Source of the DNA: Paguma larvata
Taxonomy: Eukaryota; Chordata; Mammalia; Carnivora; Viverridae
Length of the DNA: 64,000 bases
Assembly: GCA_030068075.1 (NCBI GenBank)
Contig: CM057826.1
Span: 46,282,558-46,346,557 of the forward strand
Reading direction: 5' to 3'
The position numbers were made by a program, and so were the translations under genes. Shown here one piece after another: positions 37,441-51,000 of the stretch. How positions within the stretch are numbered: the first letter of the stretch is position 1; the number at the start of each line of letters is the position of its first letter. The notes below the pieces were generated by a model. It was not told the DNA's origin. It worked only from the letters and a program-made list of their open reading frames with translations, and made no database searches.

Positions 37441-38983
37441 TATCCTAGAAAGGCCAAGGTCCAGTTTGCAGAATTGGGTTGTTCTAAATCCTCAAGGTTT
37501 GATTGGGGGCCCACCATGCAAATATCAGCTGTGAGAACCATGTCTCCATCAGAGCCCTTCCTGTGCAAATGGAAAACCAACACTGATTCCATTCTGTTGC
37601 ATTTCCCACATGTGTTTTGTCTCACTTAGATTTTTATGCTCTGTAAGGGAAGCAATTCTCTCTCCTGGGCCTAAGATACTAGGAAGTTATTTGCAGGTGG
37701 CCACCAATGCATCCAGATTGCACAGAGAGAGAAAGAGAGGAACAACCAGACCAACGAACTTTTCTGACAACAGAGTCTCAGCATAAGAATCATGTGTTTT
37801 TTAATTCATCCTTTGGTAAAACCCACACCCTACCCCCGGGACTTTGGAGTCTCAGACCACTTGCCTTCTAGCCCATGGCCATGTGTTGCTTGGCCAGGAC
37901 ATTATTCTAATGCCTCCAAGTGGACACAGACAACATTCCACTTTGTAATGGCCCGGGCACTTCCCCTTGCCTCGCTCAGCTGTGTCAGCTGCCTAGCCTC
38001 TGGAGTCCCCAGCTACCCAGCCACCCAGCATCAGGCAGAGCCCACATGCTTTCTCTATGCTGAGAGTAGAAGTCGGGAGTCAGGAATCCCTGATCTGCAT
38101 TTAGAAAAGGCTATGTGTGCCACAGCATGGAGAACAAGTCAGAGAAGGGAAGGGATGTAGATGGGGAGGCAGCTCGGAAGCTGCTCTAAGAGTCTGGGAA
38201 AATGCCAGCTTAAATGAAATCTCTGACAACCATCTCCACCTGGATATTTGCCTCCTGTTGCAGGAAACCCCTGACTCTGCCACTGCACACCTGCTGCTGT
38301 AGAGCCCTCCTTAAGGAAGAATCTTTTCTTAAAAAAAAAAAAAAAAGTGAGCCAAAATTATGATGCAGTTTCACATCGCTTCTTGAATTACCGATGAGCC
38401 CCTGGGCTGCCCAGTACCGTACCTGGAGTGGGGCACTGAACCCCGTAAGTTGGGCGTAAAGAGAGATACAAATGTATACAAGGCAGAGGCAACTAGGGTA
38501 GAGAAGGGACCAGAAATTGTGACCCAGAAGTAAAGCAATTTGGAGAGATATGAACTTCTCTTTCCAATATCTGGAGCACCGCCAGAGAGAAGAGAGATTA
38601 CACATGTTCTGGGTAAACACAATAAGTTCAACTAGGACCCATAGGCAGATGCTGTCTGGAGACAGACTCTGTTTTAAATATTTCTGTCTCAGAACTGCCC
38701 TGAGATGGAATGATCTCCTTTGGGTGAGGTAGTGAGCTCACCGTCTCTGAAATTATTTCAAGCATAGTCCGGAAGATCACTTAGCACGATGCTACAGAGG
38801 AGATGAAAGCACCTGGCAGGGAAGATTCGGTCTCTAACATCCCTTGCACTTGTGAAATTCAAGCAAGACTGGATTGATGACACCAATGGAATAAACGGGG
38901 CTTTAAAAACAAAGTGCTCTAAGACTTATTTTAACGATTCCCACATCATGCCTTCATCCTCAATCTTAAGAAAAAGTGGCCCG
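37440..38983 (-). other. TIMD4 3' UTR and downstream flank
   Basis: The 3' UTR starts at 38983. I find no canonical AATAAA or ATTAAA on the minus strand between about 38340 and 38983, so the length of the UTR is unknown. Several open frames around 38100-38620 overlap on both strands and show no protein features. An A17 run lies at 38331-38347. Confidence 0.6.
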
Positions 38984-39068
38984 TTAGAGTGTGAAAAGAC
39001 CATCCTCGTCTTCTCTCCCATGCTGCATGTCCTCGAAGGTGTTTTTACATTCTCCACTATTGTCCAGC
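38984..39068 (-). CDS. TIMD4: TIMD4 exon 9: C-terminal tail and stop
   Basis: This is the last coding stretch, 85 bp including TAA at 38986-38984, after a strong acceptor CTTTTCTCTTTGCAG. It starts in phase 2 and encodes L-D-N-S-G-E-C-K-N-T-F-E-D-M-Q-H-G, then the acidic end REDEDGLFTL, which is identical to the human C-terminus over its last 12 or so residues. No tyrosine is present. The 3' UTR continues below 38984. I see no AATAAA or ATTAAA on the minus strand down to about 38340, so the cleavage site is not placed. Confidence 0.95.
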
Positions 39069-42000
39069 CTGCAAAGAGAAAAGAGAGGCTGAAAATGGGA
39101 AACACCAGGACCAGAAATAAGTGGATGCTGCTAAATCACAAGGCAGCTAACCATGGCTGTCAGAGTTAAAAGAGCTCAAACTCCATCCAGTCCAAGCCTC
39201 TCCATTCACAGATGGGAAAACTGAGGCTGCAGGAGATAAAGGGCTTTTGCAAATCTATTCTAATAAGGGAATTAAAAGTTTCTATATTGGCAAAGTATAA
39301 AATTGGGATCTAAATGTGTTTATGACCTTAGAAAGTCACCTTCCTAAGCCCCAGTTTCCCCAGTGGTTACTATTTATTAATTGAGATTTTGGTATTGCCA
39401 CAATTGTTAAGTGAAAGCACAGTCTTTATCAGTTTACACCAAATATTTTCATTTCTTTCCCAAAAAGCTATAGAACAGGACAGATATTCAAAATCTCTTT
39501 CCAGAGACTGTTCAAACTGTTAAAAAAAAAAAAAAAAAGGAATGTTACAATGATCTAATTGGGCAGAGGAACCAAATCCCAGGAATGATAGTCTACATGT
39601 TTTCATTTTCCCTTCTGCCAGCTCTCGTCTCCAGAAACTCCTGTTTAACAATGTCCTTTTAAAATGAATTGCCCAGAGTTGAACAAAAAATTTCTAAACA
39701 CAGAGAGTGACATATCACCTTCTCTCTTTTGCATGCCATGCTTCTATTAATGCAACCTGCCTTTGTATTTATATTTTGGACAAACATTACACAGCGTTAA
39801 CCAAGACGGAGGGTAATGTGAGCTAAATCCCACATCTTTTTCACCTCTTATGCCACATTTCTCCAACCCTGTATTTAATCAGAACACAAGAACAAGTCAT
39901 TAAACCACTGAGTAGTATCTAATCATTTGTAACAGCTTGTACAATCATTACAACAATCAGTCATGCAAGATGAATTACCTTGTGTGTTTCTGGAAACAAT
40001 TGGTTTTCACGACTTTCCCTGAAAAGACAAGGCCACGGTATAAGCCGAGTAGCTGTGTTAGGACGTATGAAATGCCAGGTTAAGCCAGGAGCTGCCTTAC
40101 CAAGAGCAGAGGTGGACCAAAGGTGAGAATTTAGGGACTGGTTTAGGGAGGGAAATCCATTCTTTTTCCCACATCTAGTGATTGCCTCTTTGGGTCCCGA
40201 GGCTGTGCCCGTCAATTACGCAGTTGTTCCCATGTGTAGGCGATAGTGTTAAACTGCTTCATTCCTAAGTCATTGCCCACCCAGAATTCAAGCACTCGAG
40301 TTTTAAAACACTTCTTTATGAGACAAATTCAGAATTTCCAAAATCATATGGGTACCAGTGGCCTCTTCCTTTATGAGGGCTTTGTATGAAGACTAATGGC
40401 AGGCTTCCACTGAATTTCAAATTCTCTTTGGCACTGTTCACTAGGGACAGGTGCTGAAATGTGCAAGTCTTACTCCTGCTGCTCAAACCAGCGGAGATGG
40501 TTACCAGTCCTACCTCCTCGTCCACCACCTCGAGACGGTTTCTGTTTGTGCTGCGGAAGAGTTTTCCCCTTTTTACCGCAGGATGAGATGCCACATGCCT
40601 ATACTTTGCATGACAACTAAAAACCCTGTTCCTGTTTCATCAAAAAAATTCTTTTTGCTGTGTTTCAAAACTGTTTTTTCGAAAGTGAGGAGCAGGTGGT
40701 GGGAAGGAGGGCTGCAAGGTCACAGACTGGCTGGAGAATCTAAGCACACCTATGGGTGCTGCCCCCTGAAAAATGCAGATACAACATGCAAGTACCTTTG
40801 CACGTGACTTCAAGGGATTCACTTTCCCCTGAGGTCTCTCTGTGGACCGCAGGTAAGGAAAGCTTGCATTAAGGGGATGAGAAGACCAAAGTCATTCATG
40901 GCTTTCTTCCTGGGGCGGTCCTAGCCAGAGGAAGAGGCCAGGCCACGATTTCCTCTGCCCTGGACAATGATAATAATAGCACTTTCCACTTAAGGCAGTA
41001 ATGAGGAAGAAATGAGTTAGGCACATCAAGAGCATAGCATCAGGACTGTCACAGATTAAGCGTCCAGTAAATGAAAGCACTCTTTTTTTTTTCTTTTCCA
41101 GAATATAAACTCTACCAGGAAGATGATACATGAAGGCTTTAGCATCTTAGGGAGAATGAGTTTCCCTTGACCAGGATAGGGACAGAGATGGAAAGAGGAC
41201 TCTGGGGGACTGAGACAGGGGCAGGAAGCAGAACCTGTCCACTCCCAGACCCTCTTGGAGCCACCACAGCTCTGAAAGCTCCATCCCATCTGGGCCTGCT
41301 CTCCTTACCTCGAAGGATAAACATCACAAGCAATACCAACAGCACAAATCCCACGGAGGGAGCAATGATCATGAGCAGGTCAGAGTTGGTGACCATTTTT
41401 ACCTGGCGAGACACAGGGAAGGTGACCAGGTGAGTCGTTTCTGAACAGCACACTCACACAGCTTCCTGTCCCAATCATACCCTCCCTCCACCAGCAGCCT
41501 CACTGCCTCTCACCTCATTTTGCCCAACATGTCTCAAGATCAAGACAAAACGGCCTTACAAATCAGTATTTTTTTTTAATCTCTGAAAACCTGGAACATT
41601 TACCAAGACCCCCAAACTTTCCTGGCTTCAACATCAGGGATATCTGCTGTGGGGCTCAGGTATCTGAAAATAGGAAGGAGTTGTGCTGTGAGCCCTGTGT
41701 TCCCCATGGTCAAGTCTATTCAGTGGCTACCACTTAAAAATCCTTTGAGTTCTGCCCAGTCCTGTGCAGCTCAGGACCTCAGCTGACTTAGACCTCCAGA
41801 GGCAACAAGATTCAAGAGAAAATGGAACTCAATTTCAACTTTTTGACTGCAGTGTTTCTCAAAGTGTAGCCAGGGGACCCATGAAATCAAAACGATTTTC
41901 ATGAGACATTATTTGCCATTGTCACGGTCATTCTCTCATGAGATGGAAGGTAGGGTTTCCCAGAGGTTACATGACAAGTGATGGGCTGCTGTCATCGTTC

Positions 42001-45000
42001 CGATGATAGAATATGCAAGCAGATAAGAGTATCTCTCTGTCTCCTAGCAAGCCAGACATTAATGAGATTTGCAGAAATGTCAAACAATGCCACTAATGCC
42101 ACTTCTCTTGCTAATATTTTTTCATTTGGGGAAAATAGAGTTATTTTTCATAAAATGTTATTTAGATCAACAAGTAATGGGTTTGTTTTTCTTGCTTTTA
42201 AATGAATTAACATCATCGCTTTAAATTTGTTTTAATTTTTATGAGTGTGCAGGAGTCCTGATACCAAATCATTTGAGGGGACTTGCTCGGCAGGCAGCAC
42301 CTAGTTCTGGTAGGGTCTCAATGCCACCTCAGCTGCCCGAGCCAACACTCCATTTCCTCACCTTCCTGTCGTGTTCTCCAACACAGCAACAAGGAAGGAC
42401 AACAATCTCTTTCTGCGGAGGGAGAAGGGAAGGAAGAAAGAAGGGATGGGGAACCTTCCCTTTCCCCTTATAGGAGTCTATATGGCCAGCAGTTTTTATT
42501 TAGAAGCAGTTTGAACCACTTTTGTGATAATAAAATTTAATGAAGTGTACACTCAGCGCACAAGAAGTATGCTGGTGGCAAGTGTTGATTCTGCAGGATG
42601 TCACTAACCCTGGGCCACACAGAAGAACACATAATGATTTTTCCATGTTTTGTACTTTCTTTTCTTATTGGTTTTCAAAGCATCTGCACATATAGAAGTA
42701 ACGACATGAATGTTAGTTCTGCCAAGAGCCCAAGTCTACAAATTCCTCAGCTAACTCACAACAGTTGCTGCTTAGATAGATCTCCCCTCCCCGGTTCATT
42801 TCTGAAAACCTCTATTGTGGATTTTAAAAATAGAAGTCACATTCTTCAAATATTCACAAAAATTTTACCTCTTCTGATTCAGCTTCGTTCTGTATAATCA
42901 TTGCTGTCTCAGATGCTGGGGAGGAAAAGAGGGAAAAATATTTATATTTCCTGTGGGGGAATAAAATATCATATCCTGAAATAGGCATTTCAAACCTCAT
43001 CTGGAATTTTAGTTGATGTGTTTAATCTCTCTCTCTCTTTTTTTTTAATTTTTATTCATTCTTGAGAGAGATAGAAAGACAGAGTGCAAGAAGGGGAGGA
43101 GCAGAGAGAGAGGGAGACACAGAATCCGAAGCAGGCTCCAGGCTCCGAGCTGTCAGCGCAGAGCCCAATGTGGGGCTTGAACTCATGAACTGTGAGATCA
43201 TGACCTGAGCCAAAGTGGGATGTTTAACCGACTGAGCCACCCAGGCACCCCAGATGTGTTTAATCTTTTAATCCCATCTTTCATTTTTTGTATAATTTAT
43301 TCACAACACATTTGTTTTGAGATAGTTTTATCTGATACTTATCTGCGATCCAACATTATCCCACAGGAATGTCTCCCTTTCATATATGGGTAGAGTGGGG
43401 CATTAGGTCAGCAGGCCATTGGGTCTACATTTTCTGTAGGTCCCAGTAATGCATTCAGGATTTTTATCCAGCCAAAAAAAATGTGTCAATCTATCAGTTA
43501 ACAAATATCTATTATGCATTTATTATAGGCCATGTACTATGCTAGCCAGACCATCAACCATGTTGATGATATTTACAACTTAGGGTGGAAAACCAAAATT
43601 TTTTAAACAATTAAAAAAATTTTTTTTAATTGTTAAAAGAGACAGAGTACAAAGAAGGGGGTGGAGAAAGAGAGGGAGACACAGAATCCAAAGCATGCTC
43701 TAAGTACTGGCCTGTCAGAATTGAGCCTGATGGGGGCTTAAACTCACAAACCGTGAGATCATGACCTGAGCCGAATTTGAGCGCTTAACCAACTGAGCCA
43801 CTTAGTCGCCCCCAGAAAACCAAATTTAAACAAATACGATGTGTAGTTGAAAAAATGTTATAATTGTGCAAAATTCCAGGAATAACTAATACAAAATGTA
43901 GGGGCATATCCCAAGGATGGATGACCTGTTCTGGAGGATCGAGGGTAAGTGTTCTTGAGAACATGAAGTTCTTGTGAGACATGGATGCCTTTATTTATAA
44001 CTAGTGAAGTTCATCTTGGAAAACATACTGAGAATCTACCAAATGATGAGTGCTGTTCCAGGCACTAAGAATGCTAAGAAGAACACGGCATGACCCCACC
44101 ATCATGAAATTTATAGTGCATTAGGGAAGGAAGACTAGCAGCCTCACAGGCCAAGGGTAATGATGGAGGGTGGAAGGTTGCTGCGGAGGGCAGGCAGAGG
44201 GAGAGGCACATAGCCTAACATCATAGTTCAGTGAGAGCTGCTAGAATTAACTCCATGAGGACAGCATCCCTCTCTGCCTCCTCAGCAATGGGACCCCAAC
44301 ACTGCCTGGCACACACTTGCTGTTAAGTGTTTGTTGAATGAACAACACCTGAACTGAGTCAAGGTTGTGTAAGAATTAGCAGAGAAAGATAGCAAAGGCC
44401 TTTTAGGTAGAGCAGCATCAGCAAAACCACGAAGCATGAAACAGTGTGGTCCCAGGTGGAATGGCAAGCAGCCATGAAGGTGGAAAATGAGGAATGGGGA
44501 CTGGCAGGGGGATAGGCAGGAACCAGTCATGCTCGTAAGTCTCCATTTAATTCTGTAAGCAGTGGGAAAATACAGAAACATCTTAAGCATGGTATGGTCT
44601 AATGAAGAGGATAAGGAGATAATGAGGAATGAGATGATCAGTCATCATCCGATCCCAGTTCTAGAATTCAGAGCTAGTAGAAACAAAGGGAGAGAGACAG
44701 ATTCCAGAAATGCTTAGCAGGTAGATCAAGAGGAAATGGACATTGAATGTGAGGGTGAGAAAGAAACAAGTCTTAGCTCACAGATTCCTTCTTGAGACTC
44801 TGGGCAATTGTCCGACTGTCTGCTGAGACTGGGCACAGAAGAAGCAGGACAGAAGTGTTCATCTTGGGAAGAAAGGTGAGGAGCTCAAATTTAAAGTCGC
44901 TGAGGAAAGCGCCTGAAGGACACACACACACAACACTGACCTAATACGCAGTTGGCAGATTCAAATCTGAATCAAACTCAGGGAAAAGCTGGAGTTGCAG

Positions 45001-48000
45001 ATGCTGATTTGGGAGTCATCAGTCTCCAAGGAGCAGTTGAAATCCTCAGAGCATATAAGAAATCCAAGGGCTGCATGTCCAGAGAGAGAAGAGCAGGAAT
45101 CTTAAGAAACCCCGGCACTTAAAAGGTGGGCAGAGAAGGTGAGGGAGAAGGAAGCAGAAGAAACAAATGGTCGAGAGCAGAAAGTGGGAACAGTGTCAAG
45201 GAATCCAAGCCAGGAGAAAATACCGAGGAAGGATGCAAAATCACATGTGCAATAAAGCCTGCCGATAGAAACAGAATATAAAGCCGCACATAGGCGAGAC
45301 CTGAATATAATAAAAATCTAGGCTGATAATTACTGAAATTGATCATTGTTTCTCCCAGGCTTCCTTGCACTCAAGGCATAAGAAAAAATGCAATGGGTTT
45401 TCTAAGGCTCATAATTGGGTACAAGAGAATTTATTTGTTCGACAGGGAAGGTGACCTGTTGAATGCCTGGGAGCATAAAACTCTGAGGGGAAAATTCAGC
45501 ATGTTTTCATATCCTACAACTCAGTTTTTGTTGTTTTTCTCTCTGCTATTATCCCCTAGAGCTGGAAATTGCAGGTAGGAATTCAAAACTCCTACCCCTG
45601 TTTTCTCGAAATCCTATAGCATTACAATCATTTGTGATGGATAAGCCGGAAATTGAAACTATCAAAGAGAAAAGCCAGCCTAGGTCAGTTTTGTCACAGC
45701 TAATGTGTATTTTAAATTGGAATTGTCTAATGGGAGAGAGGTTTTGCAAACACAAACACAGCCGGGTGATACCAAACAGTACTCCCCCTTCTCCTTCTCC
45801 TTCTTCTTCTTCTTCTTCAGAAAATGTCAAACGCCCCAATGGAGGCACCCCAAATCCACAGAGTTAGATACAGTTAGACACTGAATAGCAACAAGAAACA
45901 CAAATGGCTGGTGACGTTTGTTCTCCATGAAACACAGAGATGCTAACAGCTAGGGGATGGAGTACACAAGTGAAGACTACTCTCTTCTGTGTTTTCTGTG
46001 CTACCTTGGTCCTTCCACCCTCAAGACCCTGACCTCTTATACAAGTACATTCAGGCAAAGGCAGGAGGCCCCCAGAACTTGCAAGAGGGGAGAGGGAACT
46101 GTGAGAGGGAACTGTGGTAGATTGAGCATGGTCTTCCTCAAAATTGTGTGTACTCAGAACCTCAGACTGTGACCTTTTAGAAATAGGGCATCTTTGCCTA
46201 TATAATTAGTTTAAGGATATTGGAGATGAAACCATCCTAGATTTAGGATAGGTCCTAAATCCAATGGCAGGTGTCCTTATAAGGAGAGAAGAAGACACAG
46301 AGAGACACACAGGGAAGGCCACGTAAAGATGGGCAGAGATTGAAAGCATGTGGCTTCAAGCCAAGGAATCTCTGAGGCGCCAGAAGCTGGCAGAGATGAG
46401 GAAGGATCTTCCCTGAGAGCCCCCAGAGGGAACATGGCCCTTCTGACACCTCAATTTTAAGACTTCTGACCTCCTGAACGATAAGACAATAGATCCATGT
46501 TGTTCTATGCCACTACATTTCTAGTAAATTTTTACAGCATCCTTGGGAAATTAATACAGAGACACAGTGATCACTAAGAATTTCCATGAGAACAGCAGCT
46601 CTGGGGATGGGTGCAAAGGATGACAGGAAGATCAACCTTCATTTAAAATGTTTTTGTACACGTTATGCCTTCACCATATATGTGTGGTTGTCTACCTAAA
46701 AGAAATTCATTAATAAGTAATAACAACAACAAAAGATCTTCAACTTCACCACACTTTTCCCAAGTCTATGGACTCACTGATACTTCTGAAATATTAGATT
46801 TCCCTACAGTGTGAGAATGCGTTTATATTTAAAAAATACCAAAATGTGGGCCTTCTTGGCAAAGTTCTCTTTGTAAATTAGTAAACCGGCTTGCTGGTTT
46901 ATTCTAGGCTCTTAAGTTCTTGGTATGCATGGGTACTCTGGCAAAATGGAATTCCTGTGAAACTCTACCCCAGACCTTGGAGCACTGCGAGAATGCACCT
47001 GGGCCTCCCCAACGCTGCCCTGTCACCACTGAGTGTGTATCTACCCCAGGTCTCCTGGCTGTGTGACTTGGGACATGGCATTTCCTCTCTCTGAGCCACA
47101 GTTTATTCACCCAAAATGTTAATATTGCCCCAACCAGTCTCTTATGTCCTTTTTAACCTTTAAATTTCTGGATGTCTTTTTACGAAGAATTTGAATGACC
47201 CAGGGTGCCCTGGGTGGCTCAGTCGGTTAAGCATCCTACTTTGGCTCAGGTCATGATCTCGTAGTTTCCGAGTTCAAGCCCCACATCAGGCTCTGTGCTG
47301 ACAGCTCAGAGCCTGGAGCCTGTTTCAGATTCTGTGTCTTCCTCTCTATCTGCTTCTTCCCCACTTGCTCTCTCTCTCAAAAATAAACTTAAAAAAATTA
47401 AAAAAAACAACAACAAAGAATTTGAATGACTCGAGAAAATGATCATTTTTCATGGTAATTTTTTAAAAGGATGTAAAAGCTATGCTTAGTATAGAAAATC
47501 AGTATGTAAATACCTAAGAACATACAGAACATGCATACCTCTTACTCCACAAGGAAAACTAAAAAGAAATACTGAAAGACTAAATACATCTGATGTTGAG
47601 TGGAAATACTATAGGCAATTAAACATTTTTTACTTAGTACTTTTTTATAATTTCTAAATTTTCTTGAATGAGAAAAATTGTAACTATAAAATATATATCA
47701 TGTGTTAATTACTGGAAACTCTCCAAGACGCCTGAGTCAAGAGCAAACTCTCTAGGTATGTATCACTTCTCCGAAGCACTGCCACAGTGACCTTCTAAGT
47801 GAAACTTTGAAGATCACTGTTAGAAACGCATTAACTCACAGCTAAAAAAGAGCTGGGTAATGCTATTAGTAAAGACATCCCCCTGGATACTAGTATTGGT
47901 GTACAAAGATGTTCAGTATATATGTGTATATATAATACATAAGTCTCTAGAGAGAGAATATAGACTTATAGAGAGAGACATTTCTGTACATCAGAAATGG

Positions 48001-51000
48001 TTTGTCTGTTTGCTTTTAGATAATGAATACATGTAAAAACTGGTGAAATCCAAGTAGAGTCTGTAGACTTGTTAATTGCATCATACCAATGTAAATTTCC
48101 TACTTTGACGTGTGCTATACTTATGTAAGATGTTTGCGGGGAAACTGGAGGAACATATAGATGTCTCCGTACTGTTTTTCCAACTTTGTGTTGAGTCTCA
48201 AACTGTTTCAAAATAAGAAGTTTTTTAAAAAGTGGTTTGAATAGAACCATTTCATATGGTTCAAACTAATATATGCATGATACATAGTGGCTTTGTAATA
48301 AAAATTTATTGAAAAAATGAATACATTTTAAAGTATGTTTAAAAATGTAAAATATTAAAAAAAAAAGAATAGACATTACTCTGTCATGAGAAAAAAAATG
48401 ATCTGAAAAAATATAGCCCAGACGGTAATGGTACTTATTTCTTCATCTTGAGAAGAGGGTGAGAGATTCATCTTGGGGCGAGAGATTGGGAAGAATGTCT
48501 GGAATACAAGGACATCTCGCTTTACAGTGTTTTGCTGTTTTCTTTAACAAGAGCATGTATTTATTTTATAACATAAAAAAATAAGGGGCACCTGGGTGGC
48601 TCAGTCAGTTAAGTGTCTGACCTCGGCTCAGGTCATGATCTCAGGGTTTGTGAGTTCAAGGCCCGCATCGGGCTCTGTGCTGACAGCTCGGAGCCTGGAG
48701 CCTGCTTCACATTCTGTGTCTCCCTCTCTCTGCCCCTCCCCTGCTCATGCTCTGTCTCTTTCTATCAAAGAAGAAATAAACTGTAAAAAAAAAATTAAGA
48801 AATATAATAATAAAGTGTAGATGTTAAAACTACAACATAGAAACACTGCCTTTACTTGTAAAGGACTTATAGTCTAGAGGGGTAGGAAGCAGTATTCAGC
48901 CCATGTGCTGGAAGAGCTCTGTTGAAATAGACTCACATCTGCCCTTTCTAAGAAATGTGTCCTGTATCTGGATGGTATAAATTAAGGGTTGCCAAACTAT
49001 AGCCTGTGGGTCAAATTCAACCTCCTGCCTGTTTTTGTACAGCCTGAGAGCTGAGAATCATTTCTATATTTTTTTATTGGGGAAAAAATCAAAAGAAGGA
49101 TAACTCATAATACATGTAAACTACAGGCAACTCATATTTCAAGGCCCATCAACAAAGTTTTATTCAAGTACCCATTTGTTCATGTGTTATCTTGGACTGC
49201 TTTTGTACTACAAGGGCAGAGCTGAGTAGTTGAGACCACAAGCATGGCTGATAAGGCCTAAAATATGTACAGTCTGGCCCTTTGCAGAGAGAGTTTGCTG
49301 ACTTCTGGTATAGTTAGTCCCCTGATGCAAAAACAATGCCCGCGAGTCAGGGAATTAAATGTGTTATATCAGAGCACACTTTTAACGCTAAACCTTCAGA
49401 CCTTCAGATCCTAGAGTGATGAGACTTCCCCTTCAAGATGGTTATGCCTAAGGTAGTGGACTCGAACCTACTCACTGAAATAAAACTATGGGCTATGTGC
49501 AGGTCTGGAATGGCATTGAATTTTGAGAAAAGAAAATCTTTTAAAATCCATTTTGAACATCACCCCTGTTGCCATCCCATTGGTGGAAATTTGCTTCAAA
49601 ATTACTTGGCGCTCCCTATAAAAGTCAATTTATTGAGCACCACAGTATGCCTGGCAGAGTGATAAGCACTTCATATAAGTTATCTCATTTAAAGCTTTTA
49701 TCATCCATTCTACAGACATAAACTGAGGCTGAAAAAGTTCAAATCACTCATTCAAAGTAGCACAGATAATAAAAGGAAATTTGAACCCAACTCTGAATGA
49801 CTCAAAAAATCATTATTAAACCACTCTGAGAGGAAAGAAAAAGAGCATATTAACATCCTATTTGAAAATACAAACTCTCCAGCCAGTGGCCTTCATGCCA
49901 GAAATCAGCTGGAAATAAAAGCACTCTATCTTCTCAGTGGGTCTATTTTAAAACTGATAACTGTGTATTTTGACTCATCATTAAATTCATAGACACAAGA
50001 ACTCATCTGTATCTACTTTTAAAGCAAATTTAGTTCTGATATATGTCAACTCAATGATACAATCTTAACACAATCCTAGAATTTTAAAAGCAACTTCAGG
50101 CCTTTAGTGCTCTTCCATAGGCAGCATCTGGCTTATGCTGCCCCCTTCTGGAACACTGGTGGTATGGCCTTAAAAATCCAAAAGTAAGAAAAAAGCTCCC
50201 AAAATACATCTGAGAGTATTTTAGAGTTGAAAAGAATTCAAAATTATCTCCTCTGATCACTCCCTTTTTTCAAAGGAAAAACTAAAATCTAGAGACAGTT
50301 TCACTCATTCAAGGTTTCACAGTAATGAGTAACAAAGGAAGTGACTAGAACCGATATTTTGTGTACTTGCTTGGCAGCACTAATGCAGATCCGGAATTTA
50401 AAAATGCCGTTTGAGAACAGAAACACGACTTTCTTGAATTCACATACTTGCTTTAAATTTGGGAGACCTCTGAATATTTTTAATATGTGCAACGACGAAA
50501 AGAGCACCATTTACTTAAATGACTCAGTCATAACATACGTGAGTCAGGTGTTCCTTGGCTCCAAATGCAAAATTGGGTAAGCGCTGTTTTTTTTTGTTTT
50601 TTGTTTTTTAATTTTGAAAGGTAACAGAGAGCAAATTGGGTCAGCACCCAATGTGGTTCATAAAGAAGAAGGAATGGTAAGATGACTTCACGTTTCATGC
50701 AGATGAGTTAACAGAAGGAAACCAGAGACACTAGAACACCATTATTTAAGAGTCACTGAGTTCCGGCACACCTAGGTGGCTCAGTCGGTTGAGCGTCTGA
50801 CTTCAGCTCAGATTATGATCTCACAGTTTGTGAGTTCCAGCCCCACATAGGGTTCATTGCTGTCAGCATGGAACCAGCTTCAGATCCCCTACTCCCTGCT
50901 CTATCTCTGCCCCTCCTCATGCTCTCTCTCGCTCTCCCTCTCTCTCTCTCTAAGTTAAAGTCACTGAGTTCCAAACTTTGCCTCAAATTTCCACTGCCTC

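Noticed and set aside
1..38000. Search for SGCD or other neighbouring exons
   Set aside because: No stretch with coding features and splice sites was found; the region reads as repeat-filled intergenic DNA.
38210..38620. 136-codon minus-strand frame just downstream of TIMD4
   Set aside because: It lies after the stop codon, does not resemble any TIM tail, and overlaps equally open frames on the other strand.
40451..40807. 118-codon plus-strand frame inside TIMD4 intron 7
   Set aside because: Antisense and intronic, with no domain signature.
45787..45820. CTT repeat as a possible CRISPR-like array
   Set aside because: A plain microsatellite in a mammalian intron, with no spacers.
50360..50400. 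U6-like start (GTACTTGCTTGGCAGCAC)
   Set aside because: The likeness stops after about 18 bases; the conserved U6 middle and 3' end are absent.
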